NCBI RefSeq assembly: GCF_030681155.1
Contig: NZ_JAUXXE010000002.1
Coordinates: 1-64,000, forward strand
DNA from: Phenylobacterium sp.
GTDB taxonomy: Bacteria; Pseudomonadota; Alphaproteobacteria; Caulobacterales; Caulobacteraceae
Length of the DNA stretch: 64,000 nucleotides
Direction: 5' to 3'
The notes beneath the pieces are model-generated. The model made no database searches and was not told the origin of the DNA. It saw nothing but the letters and a program-made list of their open reading frames with translations. A program made the translations under genes and the position numbers. Shown here piece after piece: positions 33,701 to 42,157 of this stretch. Numbering within the stretch: position 1 is the stretch's first letter; every line of letters begins with the position of its first letter.

Positions 33701-36634
33701 CTAGCCCTTGGCCGCCGTCGTCGCCGCCGCCGCCTGTTTGGCCGGAGCCGCCGCTGGAGCCTTGGCCGTTCCTACTGGAGCCGGCTTTTCGCGGAACCGC
33801 GCCTTCATCTTGTCGACCCAGCCGGCGAAGGCCTCGTTGTCGGCCGTGACGCGGCCGAAGTCGGCCACGCTGAGTTGGCCCGACTGCACGCCCGACAGAG
33901 CCACGCGCAGGGCCTCGGGATTGCGGGCCTGATCATAGAAGCCGCCATAGCGCTGCTGGAGACGGGTAAGCGCCGCCTCGTTGCCCGACAGGCTGTAGGC
34001 GACGCCGGTGCGAAGAAGTTTGCCCTCGTCCTCCGCCGACAGCGGTCCGCCGGCCTTCCAGCGATCCCCGAGGCTCTTTTCGAACAGGCCCGCCGAGGCG
34101 TCCCAATTCTTCTGCTTCCAGAACACCTCGGCGCGAAGGTCCTGCCCCTCGCGGCTGGTGTCGCGCTCGATGACTTCCAGCGCATGATCGTAACGGCCCA
34201 GCCCCATCAGCGCCCGGCCTTCGACCAGGCGGCGCTCGGCGTTCAGGGCGGTCGGCAGGACCGTTGTCCGCGAACCGTTGATGGCCTGCAAAGCCTGCTC
34301 AGGCTTGCGATCCATCAGGTAGATCACCGCCAGGTCGGTGGCGACCTGGGCGCGCGGCACGCCGTCGAGGCGGTTTTCGGCCTGGTACTTCAGCAACCCC
34401 GCGGCCTGGTCGAGCAGGTCGACATCGACCAACCGGCGCACCAGCTTGCGGACCATCAGGTCGCCATCGGCGCCCAGCGGCGTCAGCTCCTGGAAATCGT
34501 AGAACATGGCCAGGGCCTGAACCGGCTCCAGCCCGTCGGCGGCCCCGTCCAGGAACAGCGCCCGGAATGCGGCGCCGAGGTCGGCCTGGAGTTGCACGGC
34601 TTCAGGCAGGTCGGGCAGGCTGCGCCCGGCCGACCGCAAGGCCTCCAACGCCTCGCGATATCGCCCCTGGCTGAGATAGAGGTGCCCCAGCGCCCGGATG
34701 GTCTCGAGCTCGGTGGAGTCGCCACGCCAGCGATAGCGCAACCCCGCAAAAGTGTTGGCCGCCTGAACCGGCGTGATCTTGCCGGTCTCGAGCCTGATCT
34801 TGGTCGCGTGCAGGGTGGCCGGAGCTGAGAGCCCCTCGGTCGGCGCGCCGGCGACGGCGGCGTAGATCCGCAAGGCGCGGTCCTTGAAGCCCTGAGCTTC
34901 CACCACCTGGGCCTGGACCAGGCGGGTGGCGAGTTCTTCCAGCGGGTCGGTCTTGTCCAGCAAGGCGAGCTTGATGCGGGCGTCGGCGCCGTTGACGTCG
35001 CCCAGCGCCAGGGCGGCCTGGGCGTCGGAGCGGGCGAAGCGCGCTTTCCAGACTGGCGAGAACTGGTTGAACGCCTCAGCGCCGGCTCCGAACTGGTTGC
35101 GCGCCTCGGGCCACTGCGCCAGTTGCGCGGCGATGTAGGAGCGCCACAGGGCCGCGGCCGGATTGTCGGATAGGATGGCGACCGAGAAGTCGGCCTGCGC
35201 CTCCTTGTAGCGACGCGCCATCACCCGAGCCATGCCCCGCAAGGCCCGGAACTCCGGATCCTCCATGATGGCCGGATTGCGCCGGGCCGCCTCGTTCAGG
35301 ACGCCGATCGCCTCAAAGGACAGTTCCGACCCGACCAGGAACCGGGCCAGCGCCATCCGGGCGCCGACCGGTGCGTCGCGGCCGAGCGCGGCTTCCTCAT
35401 TGGAGGCCGCCAGCAGGGCGTTGTAGCGCGACAGGAAGCCGCCCGACCCGGTCTTCGGCCAATCTTCATAGTCGATCAGGCCCGGCATCGTAGCCGCCTG
35501 GGGCGCGCCGAGATTGGCCTCGATCCGCTCGGCGGCGGCAGAGGCCGGCGACAGCATAAGACCGGCGGGACGGCCGAACTGCACCAGGTCGCCGGCATGC
35601 CGAACGCCGAGGTCCTCGATATAGGACTCGACCGCCAGGCCCTGGGCCGACGGCAACAGGGCCATCTGCACGAATTCCCGTCGCGAGGGCAGCCCCTTGG
35701 CTGGACCAAGCGCGGTGACCACTGACAGCGTATCGCCGACCGCCGGATCGGCGACCTTCACGACCCGCGTCGTGCCGGCGACGGCAGCCCGCAGGGCGGC
35801 CGGACCGCCGGCCTGATCGCGGATCACCTTGATCTGGCCGGGCTGGGCGACCTGAGCTCCTGGACCAAGCGTCACGGTCCAGACCGCGCCCTCGCTTGAG
35901 GCGAAGAACGGTGTGCCGGGCGGAGATTCGATACGGACGGCGGTGTAGTCGTCGCCGCGAACCGCACTGAGCCCGCTCATCTGGCGCAGGCCGCGCGGGG
36001 CCTTGGAAACGTCGATGGCGGCGGGGGCGTCGAACACCACCCAGACTGCCCCGCCCCGCCGGAACACCGCCGCGCCGTTTGGGTTGGCCCAGGGGAAGGT
36101 CAGTTGCACCTGACCGGCCCCGATCTTGGTCTCCATCCGCACGACGCCGCCGGCCGGGACCGGATTGGGTCGCGGCGGCGCGGGAGCGGTCTCGGGCGCC
36201 TCGGCCAGAGCCGCCGGCGGAGCCACTGGCTTTGCGACCGGAGGGCGCTCGAACAAATTGACGTAGGTGACCCCGTCGGCGACCCCGACCTTGGCGTCGG
36301 CCGTGTCGGTAAGGGTCAGCACCAGTTCCAGGCCGCCGGCCGCGCGCCGCGCTTCAGTGGTCTTCAGCCACTTGGGCGGCGAGACCCGTAGGCGCGAGAT
36401 GTCCGGATTGGCGTCCCGGCTGAACTTCAGGACCAGGGTCTGGCCATCGCGCCGAGCAACGGCACGCGCGCCCTTGAACTCGATGCGGGAAAAGTCGCGG
36501 GCCTGGGCGACGCGCACCTCCAACCCGCCCCCAGCCGCGGCGGTCGCCGCGGGAGCCGCCATCCCTGCAGGCGCGGCGAGGCTGGCGATGGTGATCGCCG
36601 CCACGCTGGACCGGAGAGTTTGGCGCAGGCTCAC
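33701..36634 (-). CDS. Large periplasmic TPR-rich protein in the fliL operon
   Basis: The 977-residue protein begins with a signal peptide (hydrophobic stretch near residues 8-33), so it should act in the periplasm. Residues about 35-130 form a beta-rich domain (RIEFKGARAVARRDGQTLVLKF, then YVNLFERPP), reminiscent of AMIN-type envelope-binding domains. From about 390 onward it is mostly alpha-helical, with TPR-like pairs such as GHLYLSQGRYREALEALRSA. The C-terminus is a low-complexity Ala/Lys/Pro tail. It is the last gene of fliL-fliM-DUF6468-MotE-like-TPR, seven bases after the MotE-like gene. The role is unknown; context suggests motor or envelope assembly. Confidence 0.85.
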   Translation of the reverse strand: MSLRQTLRSSVAAITIASLAAPAGMAAPAATAAAGGGLEVRVAQARDFSRIEFKGARAVARRDGQTLVLKFSRDANPDISRLRVSPPKWLKTTEARRAAGGLELVLTLTDTADAKVGVADGVTYVNLFERPPVAKPVAPPAALAEAPETAPAPPRPNPVPAGGVVRMETKIGAGQVQLTFPWANPNGAAVFRRGGAVWVVFDAPAAIDVSKAPRGLRQMSGLSAVRGDDYTAVRIESPPGTPFFASSEGAVWTVTLGPGAQVAQPGQIKVIRDQAGGPAALRAAVAGTTRVVKVADPAVGDTLSVVTALGPAKGLPSRREFVQMALLPSAQGLAVESYIEDLGVRHAGDLVQFGRPAGLMLSPASAAAERIEANLGAPQAATMPGLIDYEDWPKTGSGGFLSRYNALLAASNEEAALGRDAPVGARMALARFLVGSELSFEAIGVLNEAARRNPAIMEDPEFRALRGMARVMARRYKEAQADFSVAILSDNPAAALWRSYIAAQLAQWPEARNQFGAGAEAFNQFSPVWKARFARSDAQAALALGDVNGADARIKLALLDKTDPLEELATRLVQAQVVEAQGFKDRALRIYAAVAGAPTEGLSAPATLHATKIRLETGKITPVQAANTFAGLRYRWRGDSTELETIRALGHLYLSQGRYREALEALRSAGRSLPDLPEAVQLQADLGAAFRALFLDGAADGLEPVQALAMFYDFQELTPLGADGDLMVRKLVRRLVDVDLLDQAAGLLKYQAENRLDGVPRAQVATDLAVIYLMDRKPEQALQAINGSRTTVLPTALNAERRLVEGRALMGLGRYDHALEVIERDTSREGQDLRAEVFWKQKNWDASAGLFEKSLGDRWKAGGPLSAEDEGKLLRTGVAYSLSGNEAALTRLQQRYGGFYDQARNPEALRVALSGVQSGQLSVADFGRVTADNEAFAGWVDKMKARFREKPAPVGTAKAPAAAPAKQAAAATTAAKG

Positions 36635-36640
36635 GGGCTA

Positions 36641-37414
36641 TCAGGCCTTGGGCGCGGGGGGCTTGGCGGCGGCCTGACCAGGCGCGGGCGGCGTGGCGAC
36701 GGCGGCGTTGGCGGCGGCCGCGACGCGCTTGACGTCCGCAAACCGGCCGGCCAGCGCTTCGGTCAGCTTCTTGGCCTCCATCGGCGGCATGGCCGCGATG
36801 ATCGGCGACAGCGCCCGCTCCTTCATCTTGGCGGCGATCGGCAGGCGCACCGAGTCATCCAGCAGGACCATGCGCGGCGCGGCGTCCTTCGGCTTCATGC
36901 CTTCGAACACCTTCACCAGGCGATCGATCTCGGCCTGTTCCTTGGCGTCGGCGTCCACCATCAGCTTGGCGATATCGCCCTTCATGCCGGTCAGCGCCTT
37001 GATCTTGGCGTCCAGCTTGGCTTCAGCGGCGGCCATCAAGGCAAGTTGGACATCCATGTCCTGCTCGCGCTTGTCGAGTTGGCCCCGACGCGCGCCCAGG
37101 CTTTGCAGGACCTGGAGTTCGGCAGGCGAGAGCCCGGCTTCCTTGGCAAGTTCGGCGGCCGTCGGCGCGCAGACCGCGGCAGGCTTTGCGGCCGGCGGCA
37201 GGACGGCGGTGGCCACCGCGTCCTTGGCGGCGCCAGTGGCGGCCTTCGCATCGGGCTTTGCGCCCGGCTTGACGCTATTGGCGGCTTCCTCGGCGAAGGC
37301 GCGCGCGCCCGACACCATGTCCGGCAGCGACTGGGCGCCCGACAGCGCATTGATCCCCATGACGCCGACGATGGCGACGCCGACCAGGGGCAGGATGCGG
37401 GGCATGTTCTTCAT
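36641..37414 (-). CDS. MotE-like protein (MgtE_N-type, envelope-anchored)
   Basis: The 257-residue protein has one N-terminal membrane segment (about 5-27), an Ala/Lys/Pro linker, a coiled-coil region (about 110-170, SLGARRGQLDKREQDMDVQL), then a helical domain similar to the MgtE N-terminal fold and to rhizobial MotE (RMVLLDDSVRLPIAAKMKER, PPMEAKKLTEALAGRF). In Sinorhizobium meliloti, MotE chaperones the periplasmic motility protein MotC; here the next gene encodes a large periplasmic TPR protein. It overlaps the DUF6468 gene by four bases. The MotE name is tentative. Confidence 0.78.
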   Translation of the reverse strand: MKNMPRILPLVGVAIVGVMGINALSGAQSLPDMVSGARAFAEEAANSVKPGAKPDAKAATGAAKDAVATAVLPPAAKPAAVCAPTAAELAKEAGLSPAELQVLQSLGARRGQLDKREQDMDVQLALMAAAEAKLDAKIKALTGMKGDIAKLMVDADAKEQAEIDRLVKVFEGMKPKDAAPRMVLLDDSVRLPIAAKMKERALSPIIAAMPPMEAKKLTEALAGRFADVKRVAAAANAAVATPPAPGQAAAKPPAPKA

Positions 37415-37932
37415 CGGCGGGTTCCGGCGCGCGGCGTCTGGCGCTCAGCGGGTTGTTCGAAAAGGTCGTCGTCGAAATTGACAGCCGGCCGGGCCGGCGG
37501 CGCTTCACGCGGGACGCGCGGCGGCGCGCGCTCGGGGCGAGGATCGCGGGCGCCCGACAACAGCGCGCCAAGTCGATGGGTGACACGCTCGACGTCATCG
37601 TCCTGGGCCGGCTCCTCGCGGCGAGCCCTTGGGGCTTGCGCGGAAGCTTGCGGCGAAGATTGAATTTGACGGTCGAGCTTGGCGGTCAGGGCGCGGGCCT
37701 TCTCGATGCGGTCGGCCAGGGCGTCGTGCGCCTCGTCGGTCGCGGCGCGCAGGTCGGCGAGACCTTGTTCGGCGCGGGCCGCGGCGGCGTCCAGATCTGC
37801 GACCGCCTTGGCGAAGCCCTCGTGGCTCTCGCGCAGCGCCTTAAGCCGAGCATTGAGCCGGTAGCCCATCAGCAGGGCCACGACCAGCAGACCGGCCAAC
37901 ATCAGGTTCATGCCGATGGCGACGATGCTCAT
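37411..37932 (-). CDS. DUF6468-type membrane-anchored coiled-coil protein
   Basis: The 173-residue protein starts with a membrane helix (MSIVAIGMNLMLAGLLVVAL), followed by a coiled coil (about 25-90: LNARLKALRESHEGFAKAVA ... ARAEQGLADLRAA) and a disordered, Pro/Arg-rich C-terminus. The family is associated with alphaproteobacterial flagellar operons but has no assigned function to my knowledge. It overlaps fliM by four bases at its start and the MotE-like gene by four bases at its end, indicating tight translational coupling. Confidence 0.75.
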   Translation of the reverse strand: MSIVAIGMNLMLAGLLVVALLMGYRLNARLKALRESHEGFAKAVADLDAAAARAEQGLADLRAATDEAHDALADRIEKARALTAKLDRQIQSSPQASAQAPRARREEPAQDDDVERVTHRLGALLSGARDPRPERAPPRVPREAPPARPAVNFDDDLFEQPAERQTPRAGTRR

Positions 37933-39026
37933 TTGACCCTCGAGATCGCCTTCTTCGCGTGCGGCGACAGCGGACCGTCGACGCGCACGGCGATGTGGTG
38001 ATTGCGGCGGCCCATACGGCCGCGGGTGAGCGGGATCGATCCGGCGCGCAGCTCGACCTGGCTGTCGGGCGTGGCGTTCAGCATGATGGTGTCGCCGACC
38101 TTGAAGTCGAGCACTTCGCGCAGGCTCATCTGCTGCTCGTCCAGAACGGCGCGAACCTCCATCTGGGTAGTCCAGAGCTCGGTCGCCAAGTGGCCCTCCC
38201 AGATATTGTCGCGGCCGAACTTCTCGCCCATGAACTGCTGCAGCAGCATCTTCCGGATGGGCTCGAGGGTCGCATAGGGCAGCAGCAGCTCGATGCGCCC
38301 GCCGCGGTCTTCCATATCGATCCGCAGCTTCACCAGGATCGCGGCGTTGGCCGGGCGGGCGATGGCGGCGAAACGCGGATTGGTTTCCAGGCGGTCGAGC
38401 GTGAAGGTCACCGGCGTCAGCGGCTCAAAGGCGGCGCGGGCGTCGGCCAGCACCACCTCGACCATCCGCTGGACCAGCACCCGTTCGATGGTGGTGTAGG
38501 GCCGCCCCTCGATCCGCATGGCCGCGGTGCCGCGACGGCCGCCCAGCAACACGTCGACGATCGAATAGATCAGGTTGGAATCGACCGTCAGCAGGCCGTA
38601 GTTCTCGAGCTCTTCGGCCTTGAAGACAGAGAGGATGGCCGGCAGCGGAATCGAGTTCAGATAGTCGCCGAAACGGATCGACGAGATGTTGTCGAGGCTG
38701 ACCTCGACGTTGTCCGAGGTGAAGTTCCGCAAGCTGGTGGTCATCAACCGCACCAGGCGGTCGAAGACGATCTCCAGCATCGGAAGGCGTTCGTAGCAAA
38801 CCAGCGCGGAGTTGATGATCGCCCGGATGCCCGAACGCTCGGCCGCCTCTTCATCCGACAGGTCGAAGCCCAGCAGGCTGTCGATCTCGTCCTGATTGAG
38901 GATCCGCTCGGCGCCGCCGCCCAGGCCATCGCTGGCCCCGGCGTTGTCCCAGGTCGATGGGTCGTCAGGGTTCATCGCGCCCTGCATCCCGCCGATGATT
39001 TGAGGTTCGTCTTCCATGCGGTGCAC
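37929..39026 (-). CDS. fliM: Flagellar motor switch protein FliM
   Basis: FliM is the C-ring protein that binds CheY-type regulators and sets rotation. The N-terminus contains the motif ILNQDEIDSLLGFD (LSQxEIDxLL type; about 42-55), the predicted CheY-P-binding segment. The middle domain has SLRNFTSDNVEVSLDNISSI and LLGGRRGT, and the C-terminal part is a SpoA-like domain (LREVLDFKVGDTIML). A GTG at 39026 with AAGGA ten bases upstream is taken as start; ATG at 39017 is possible. It follows fliL by 22 bases. Confidence 0.95.
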   Translation of the reverse strand: MHRMEDEPQIIGGMQGAMNPDDPSTWDNAGASDGLGGGAERILNQDEIDSLLGFDLSDEEAAERSGIRAIINSALVCYERLPMLEIVFDRLVRLMTTSLRNFTSDNVEVSLDNISSIRFGDYLNSIPLPAILSVFKAEELENYGLLTVDSNLIYSIVDVLLGGRRGTAAMRIEGRPYTTIERVLVQRMVEVVLADARAAFEPLTPVTFTLDRLETNPRFAAIARPANAAILVKLRIDMEDRGGRIELLLPYATLEPIRKMLLQQFMGEKFGRDNIWEGHLATELWTTQMEVRAVLDEQQMSLREVLDFKVGDTIMLNATPDSQVELRAGSIPLTRGRMGRRNHHIAVRVDGPLSPHAKKAISRVK

Positions 39027-39048
39027 GCTGGCCAGGTCCTTGAGGGAC

Positions 39049-39639
39049 CTAGTTGATCAGCATCTCCTCGATGAGCACGGCGTTCACCTTCGAAGGCGCG
39101 ATCACCAGATTGACCCGGCGCTGGATCTCCATCCGAAGCTGGTAGGAGCCCTGGCTGCCTTGCAGGTCTTCGGGGCGCAGTTCGCGCAGGAAGGTCTGGA
39201 ACATGTCCTGCAGCCTAGGCATGTTCGGCTCAAGAAGATCCACCGTCGCTTGATCGGGCACTTCCAGGGTCAACTTCAACTTCAGGAAGGTGGCGCGGCC
39301 GTCGGCCGTCTGCATGTTCACGACCACATTCGGCATGGTGTAGAACAAGATGCCGTCGGGTCCTTCGCGGACCTCGCCCAGCGTCTTGGCGCCTTCCTTG
39401 TCGCCCTTCTTTTCTTTCTCTTTTTTCTTGTCCGGCTTCTTGCCGGCGTGGGCCTCGTCGGGCTTCGGCTTCAGCATCAGGAAGCCGGCGGTCCCGCCGC
39501 CGCCCAGAACCAGCACAGCCGCGACGCCGGCGATGATCATCATCTTCGGCGTGAACTTCTTTTTGGCGGGCGCGCCTTCGCCTTCCTCGCCTTCGGCGGG
39601 TTCGCCCGCAGGGGCTTCCTTGACCTTGTCCTTGGCCAC
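39049..39639 (-). CDS. fliL: Flagellar basal body-associated protein FliL
   Basis: FliL is an inner-membrane protein that surrounds the stator and supports torque. The 196-residue sequence has an acidic/basic cytosolic N-terminus, one membrane helix (about 30-52), a Lys/Glu-rich linker (about 62-85: GKKPDKKKEKEKKGDKEG) and a periplasmic domain with the stomatin-like pattern. It ends VNAVLIEEMLIN. The GTG at 39639 is preceded by AAGGAG. It is the first gene of a five-gene operon. Confidence 0.94.
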   Translation of the reverse strand: MAKDKVKEAPAGEPAEGEEGEGAPAKKKFTPKMMIIAGVAAVLVLGGGGTAGFLMLKPKPDEAHAGKKPDKKKEKEKKGDKEGAKTLGEVREGPDGILFYTMPNVVVNMQTADGRATFLKLKLTLEVPDQATVDLLEPNMPRLQDMFQTFLRELRPEDLQGSQGSYQLRMEIQRRVNLVIAPSKVNAVLIEEMLIN

Positions 39640-39687
39640 GCGCGCGCGCTCCTTAGAATCTATACCCGTCTCATCGCCTGCGCATGG

Positions 39688-39766
39688 TTAAGGATCAGTT
39701 TTTAACAGGTGTTAACGCGGGCGATTTCCGTGCCGGGCAATTTTGGCCGACCGGTCGGCGTTAACT
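39688..39766. promoter_or_regulatory. Cluster of CtrA half-sites between fliL and flgF
   Basis: Four TTAA elements occur in the 216-base divergent region: GGTTAAGG near 39688, TTTTTAAC near 39703, TGTTAAC near 39712 and CGTTAAC near 39762. None pair is at the exact N7 spacing (gaps of about 9 and 6), so this is a cluster of imperfect CtrA sites, not a clean box. On the minus strand the TTAACCAT form faces fliL, a known CtrA-dependent operon. A GANTC (CcrM) site, GAATC, lies at 39656-39660. Confidence 0.45.
39733..39757. promoter_or_regulatory. Candidate FlbD (ftr) enhancer site for flgF
   Basis: CCGGGCAATTTTGGCCGACC resembles the ftr elements bound by FlbD in C. crescentus flagellar promoters. 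It lies about 70-90 bases upstream of the transcription start predicted from the sigma-54 promoter at 39800-39814, a normal enhancer distance. Recognition is by eye from memory of the consensus, so this is tentative. Confidence 0.35.
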
Positions 39767-39799
39767 TTATTTCTTGTTGTTTTTATTCGTGTTTTAGGT

Positions 39800-39814
39800 T
39801 GGCCCAAACCTTGC
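39800..39814 (+). promoter_or_regulatory. Sigma-54 promoter of flgF-flgG-flgA-flgH
   Basis: TGGCCCAAACCTTGC matches the -24/-12 consensus TGGCAC-N5-TTGC with one mismatch. The invariant GG (39801-39802) and GC (39813-39814) are separated by exactly ten bases. Transcription would begin near 39826, about 30 bases before flgF. Sigma-54 control of this operon matches C. crescentus. Confidence 0.8.
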
Positions 39815-39855
39815 TTCCCTGACAGCGACAAATTCGCCGCAGGTTAAGCCTAGCC

Positions 39856-40593
39856 ATGGACAACGCCCTCTACGTCGGACTCTCGCGTCAGATGACGCTG
39901 CGCCGCGAACTCGACATCGTGGCCAACAACATCGCCAACGCCGACACCACCGGGTTCAAGGTCGAGAGCCTGATGGTCGAGACCGAGCCTATGGCCCCGG
40001 CCCACACCGCCGGCGCGCCGCGTCCGGTAAAGTTCGTGATCGACCGCAGCGTCGGCCGTGACTTCGGCCAGGGCGGTCTGCGCTCGACCGGCGCGACCTT
40101 CGACCTGGGCCTCGACGGCAACGGCTTCTTCAAGGTCGGCGCGCCGGACGGCGAGCAGTACACCCGCGACGGTCGCTTCCGGCTGGACGACGCCGGACGC
40201 ATCACCACCCAGGATGGCCTGCCGCTGCTGGACGAAGGCGGCGGTCCGATCGTCATCGACCCGAAGGATGGGGCAGTGAGCATCGCCCAGGACGGCACCG
40301 TCAGCCAGGGCGAGGAAATTCTGGGCAAGGTTGGCGTTGCGCGCTTCGACAACCTGACCGTCCTCGAGAAGGTCGGCGACAACCGCTACCGCAACACCTC
40401 AAACGAGCAGCCCGTCGCCGCCCCCGAGGTGGTGATGCACCAGGGCATGCTGGAAGGCTCCAACGTCAAGCCGATCTCCGAGATCACCCGGATGATCCAG
40501 GTCACCCGCGCCTATGAGTCCATGGCCAAGATGATGGACGCCAACGCCGAACTGTCCCGCCGCTCGATCGAGCGGATGGGAAAGCTGAACTAA
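39856..40593 (+). CDS. flgF: Flagellar rod protein FlgF
   Basis: FlgF is a proximal rod subunit. The 245-residue protein shows the rod/hook N-terminus LRRELDIVANNIANADTTGFK, the central LGLDGNGFFKVGAPDGEQYTRDGRF and the C-terminal EGSNVKPISEITRMIQVTRAYESM, all typical. It is the first gene after the sigma-54 promoter and precedes flgG by 14 bases. Confidence 0.96.
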   Translation: MDNALYVGLSRQMTLRRELDIVANNIANADTTGFKVESLMVETEPMAPAHTAGAPRPVKFVIDRSVGRDFGQGGLRSTGATFDLGLDGNGFFKVGAPDGEQYTRDGRFRLDDAGRITTQDGLPLLDEGGGPIVIDPKDGAVSIAQDGTVSQGEEILGKVGVARFDNLTVLEKVGDNRYRNTSNEQPVAAPEVVMHQGMLEGSNVKPISEITRMIQVTRAYESMAKMMDANAELSRRSIERMGKLN

Positions 40594-40607
40594 GGAAAGT
40601 CTAGTCG

Positions 40608-41396
40608 ATGCAAGCGCTTCGCACCGCGGCGACCGGCATGGCCGCCCAACAGCTGAACGTCGAGGTCATCTCGAACAACATCGCCAACATGAACACTGTT
40701 GGCTTCAAGAAGCAGCGCGCCGAATTCCAGGACCTGCTCTACCAGACCATCGAACGGGCCGGCGCGCAGTCGTCCGATCAAGGGACCGTGGTCCCCACCG
40801 GCGTTCAGGTCGGCGGCGGGGTGAAGGCCGGTTCGGTCTACCGCATCACCCAGCAAGGAACGATGAACTCCACGGGCAACAAGCTCGATATGGCGATCTC
40901 GGGCCGGGGCTACTTCCAGGTGCTGATGCCGACCGGCGAGACCGCCTACACCCGGGCCGGCAACTTCTCGCCCAACGACCAGGGCCAGCTGGTGACCGAA
41001 GACGGTTACCTGGTCCAGCCGGCCATCACCATTCCCGAAGACGCCACGGACATCTCGATCTCGAAGAGCGGGCAGGTCCAGGCGGTTCGTTCCGGCCAGA
41101 CCACGCCGGAGGTGATCGGCAACATCGAACTGGCCACCTTCATCAACGAGGGCGGCCTGGACGCCATCGGCGACAACCTGCTGCTGGAAAGCGCCGCCTC
41201 GGGCGCGCCGACCGTCGGCACGCCGGGCACCGAAGGAATTGGCGGCATCAATCAAGGCTATACGGAAGCCTCGAACGTTGACGCCGTGACCGAGATCACC
41301 GCCCTGATCGTCGCGCAGCGCGCCTACGAGATGAACTCGAAGGTGATCACCTCGGCCGACGAAATGCTGCGCACCGCCAGCAACATCAGGTCCTAG
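40608..41396 (+). CDS. flgG: Flagellar distal rod protein FlgG
   Basis: FlgG forms the distal rod. The 262-residue length is typical. The N-terminus reads MQALRTAATGMAAQQLNVEV, followed by SNNIANMNTVGFKKQRAEFQDLLYQT, and the C-terminus EASNVDAVTEITALIVAQRAYEMNSKVI. It is the second gene in the operon; flgA begins two bases after its stop. Confidence 0.97.
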   Translation: MQALRTAATGMAAQQLNVEVISNNIANMNTVGFKKQRAEFQDLLYQTIERAGAQSSDQGTVVPTGVQVGGGVKAGSVYRITQQGTMNSTGNKLDMAISGRGYFQVLMPTGETAYTRAGNFSPNDQGQLVTEDGYLVQPAITIPEDATDISISKSGQVQAVRSGQTTPEVIGNIELATFINEGGLDAIGDNLLLESAASGAPTVGTPGTEGIGGINQGYTEASNVDAVTEITALIVAQRAYEMNSKVITSADEMLRTASNIRS

Positions 41397-41398
41397 TC

Positions 41399-42145
41399 AT
41401 GAAGCGCCTCCTGATCGCCGCCGCCGCCTTCCTCATCGCCAGCCCCGCCCTGGCCGGGCAGGCCGTGACGCTGAAGGCCCAGACGCTCGACGCCGACGGG
41501 ATCGTCACCCTGTCGGATCTGTTCGATGGCGCAGGCGCCGCCGGCAAGGTCGTCGTCGCCGCCAAGCCAGGCGTCTCCACCGTGCTCGACGCCGCCGCCG
41601 TCCAGACCCTGGCCCGCCGCGCCGGCCTGGATTGGCCCAACGCCGAGGGCCTGCGTCGCATCGTCGTGCGCTCGGGCGCCGATGGCGCCGGCGGTGGTGG
41701 AGCTGTCGCCTCGCGCGGCAATGTCGAGGTCCTCACCTATGCCCGCAGCCTCTCGGCTGGCGAGATCGTCCAGCCGCAGGACCTGGTCTGGGGCAAGGCC
41801 GCCGTCGCGCCCAGCGACGCACCCGGCGACGCCGATGTCGTCATCGGCTTGGCCGCCCGCCGCCCGCTGCGCGCCGGCGCCGCGGTCTCAGCTCGCGATG
41901 TCTCGGCTCCGCAGGTCATCAAGGCCGGCGAACTGATCGTCGTGAACTACCAGGATGGCGGGATCTCGCTGTCGCTCCAGGGCAAGGCGATGGCCGCCGC
42001 GGGCCTGGGCGAGACGGTCAGCGTCCAAAACACCACCTCCAAGAAGATCATTCAGGCCGTCGCCAGCGGCCCGGGCGAGGCCGTGGTCGGCCCCGCCGCC
42101 GAACAATTCCGCGCCGCGCGCCGCACCCAACTCGCGCTTCGTTAG
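41399..42145 (+). CDS. flgA: P-ring assembly chaperone FlgA
   Basis: FlgA is a periplasmic chaperone for P-ring (FlgI) formation. The 248-residue protein begins with a signal peptide (cleavage after ALAGQA-type region near residue 20). The SAF domain is recognisable at about 110-175 (VEVLTYARSLSAGEIVQPQDL, then RRPLRAGAAVSARDVSAPQV), and the C-terminus has VSVQNTTSKKIIQAVASGPG. It begins two bases after flgG and ends 12 bases before flgH. Confidence 0.94.
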   Translation: MKRLLIAAAAFLIASPALAGQAVTLKAQTLDADGIVTLSDLFDGAGAAGKVVVAAKPGVSTVLDAAAVQTLARRAGLDWPNAEGLRRIVVRSGADGAGGGGAVASRGNVEVLTYARSLSAGEIVQPQDLVWGKAAVAPSDAPGDADVVIGLAARRPLRAGAAVSARDVSAPQVIKAGELIVVNYQDGGISLSLQGKAMAAAGLGETVSVQNTTSKKIIQAVASGPGEAVVGPAAEQFRAARRTQLALR

Positions 42146-42157
42146 AGAGCCAGTCCC

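Noticed and set aside
39760-39800. T-rich stretch upstream of flgF as an intrinsic terminator
   Set aside because: There is no stable stem before it, and it lies in a promoter region with sigma-54 and TTAA elements.
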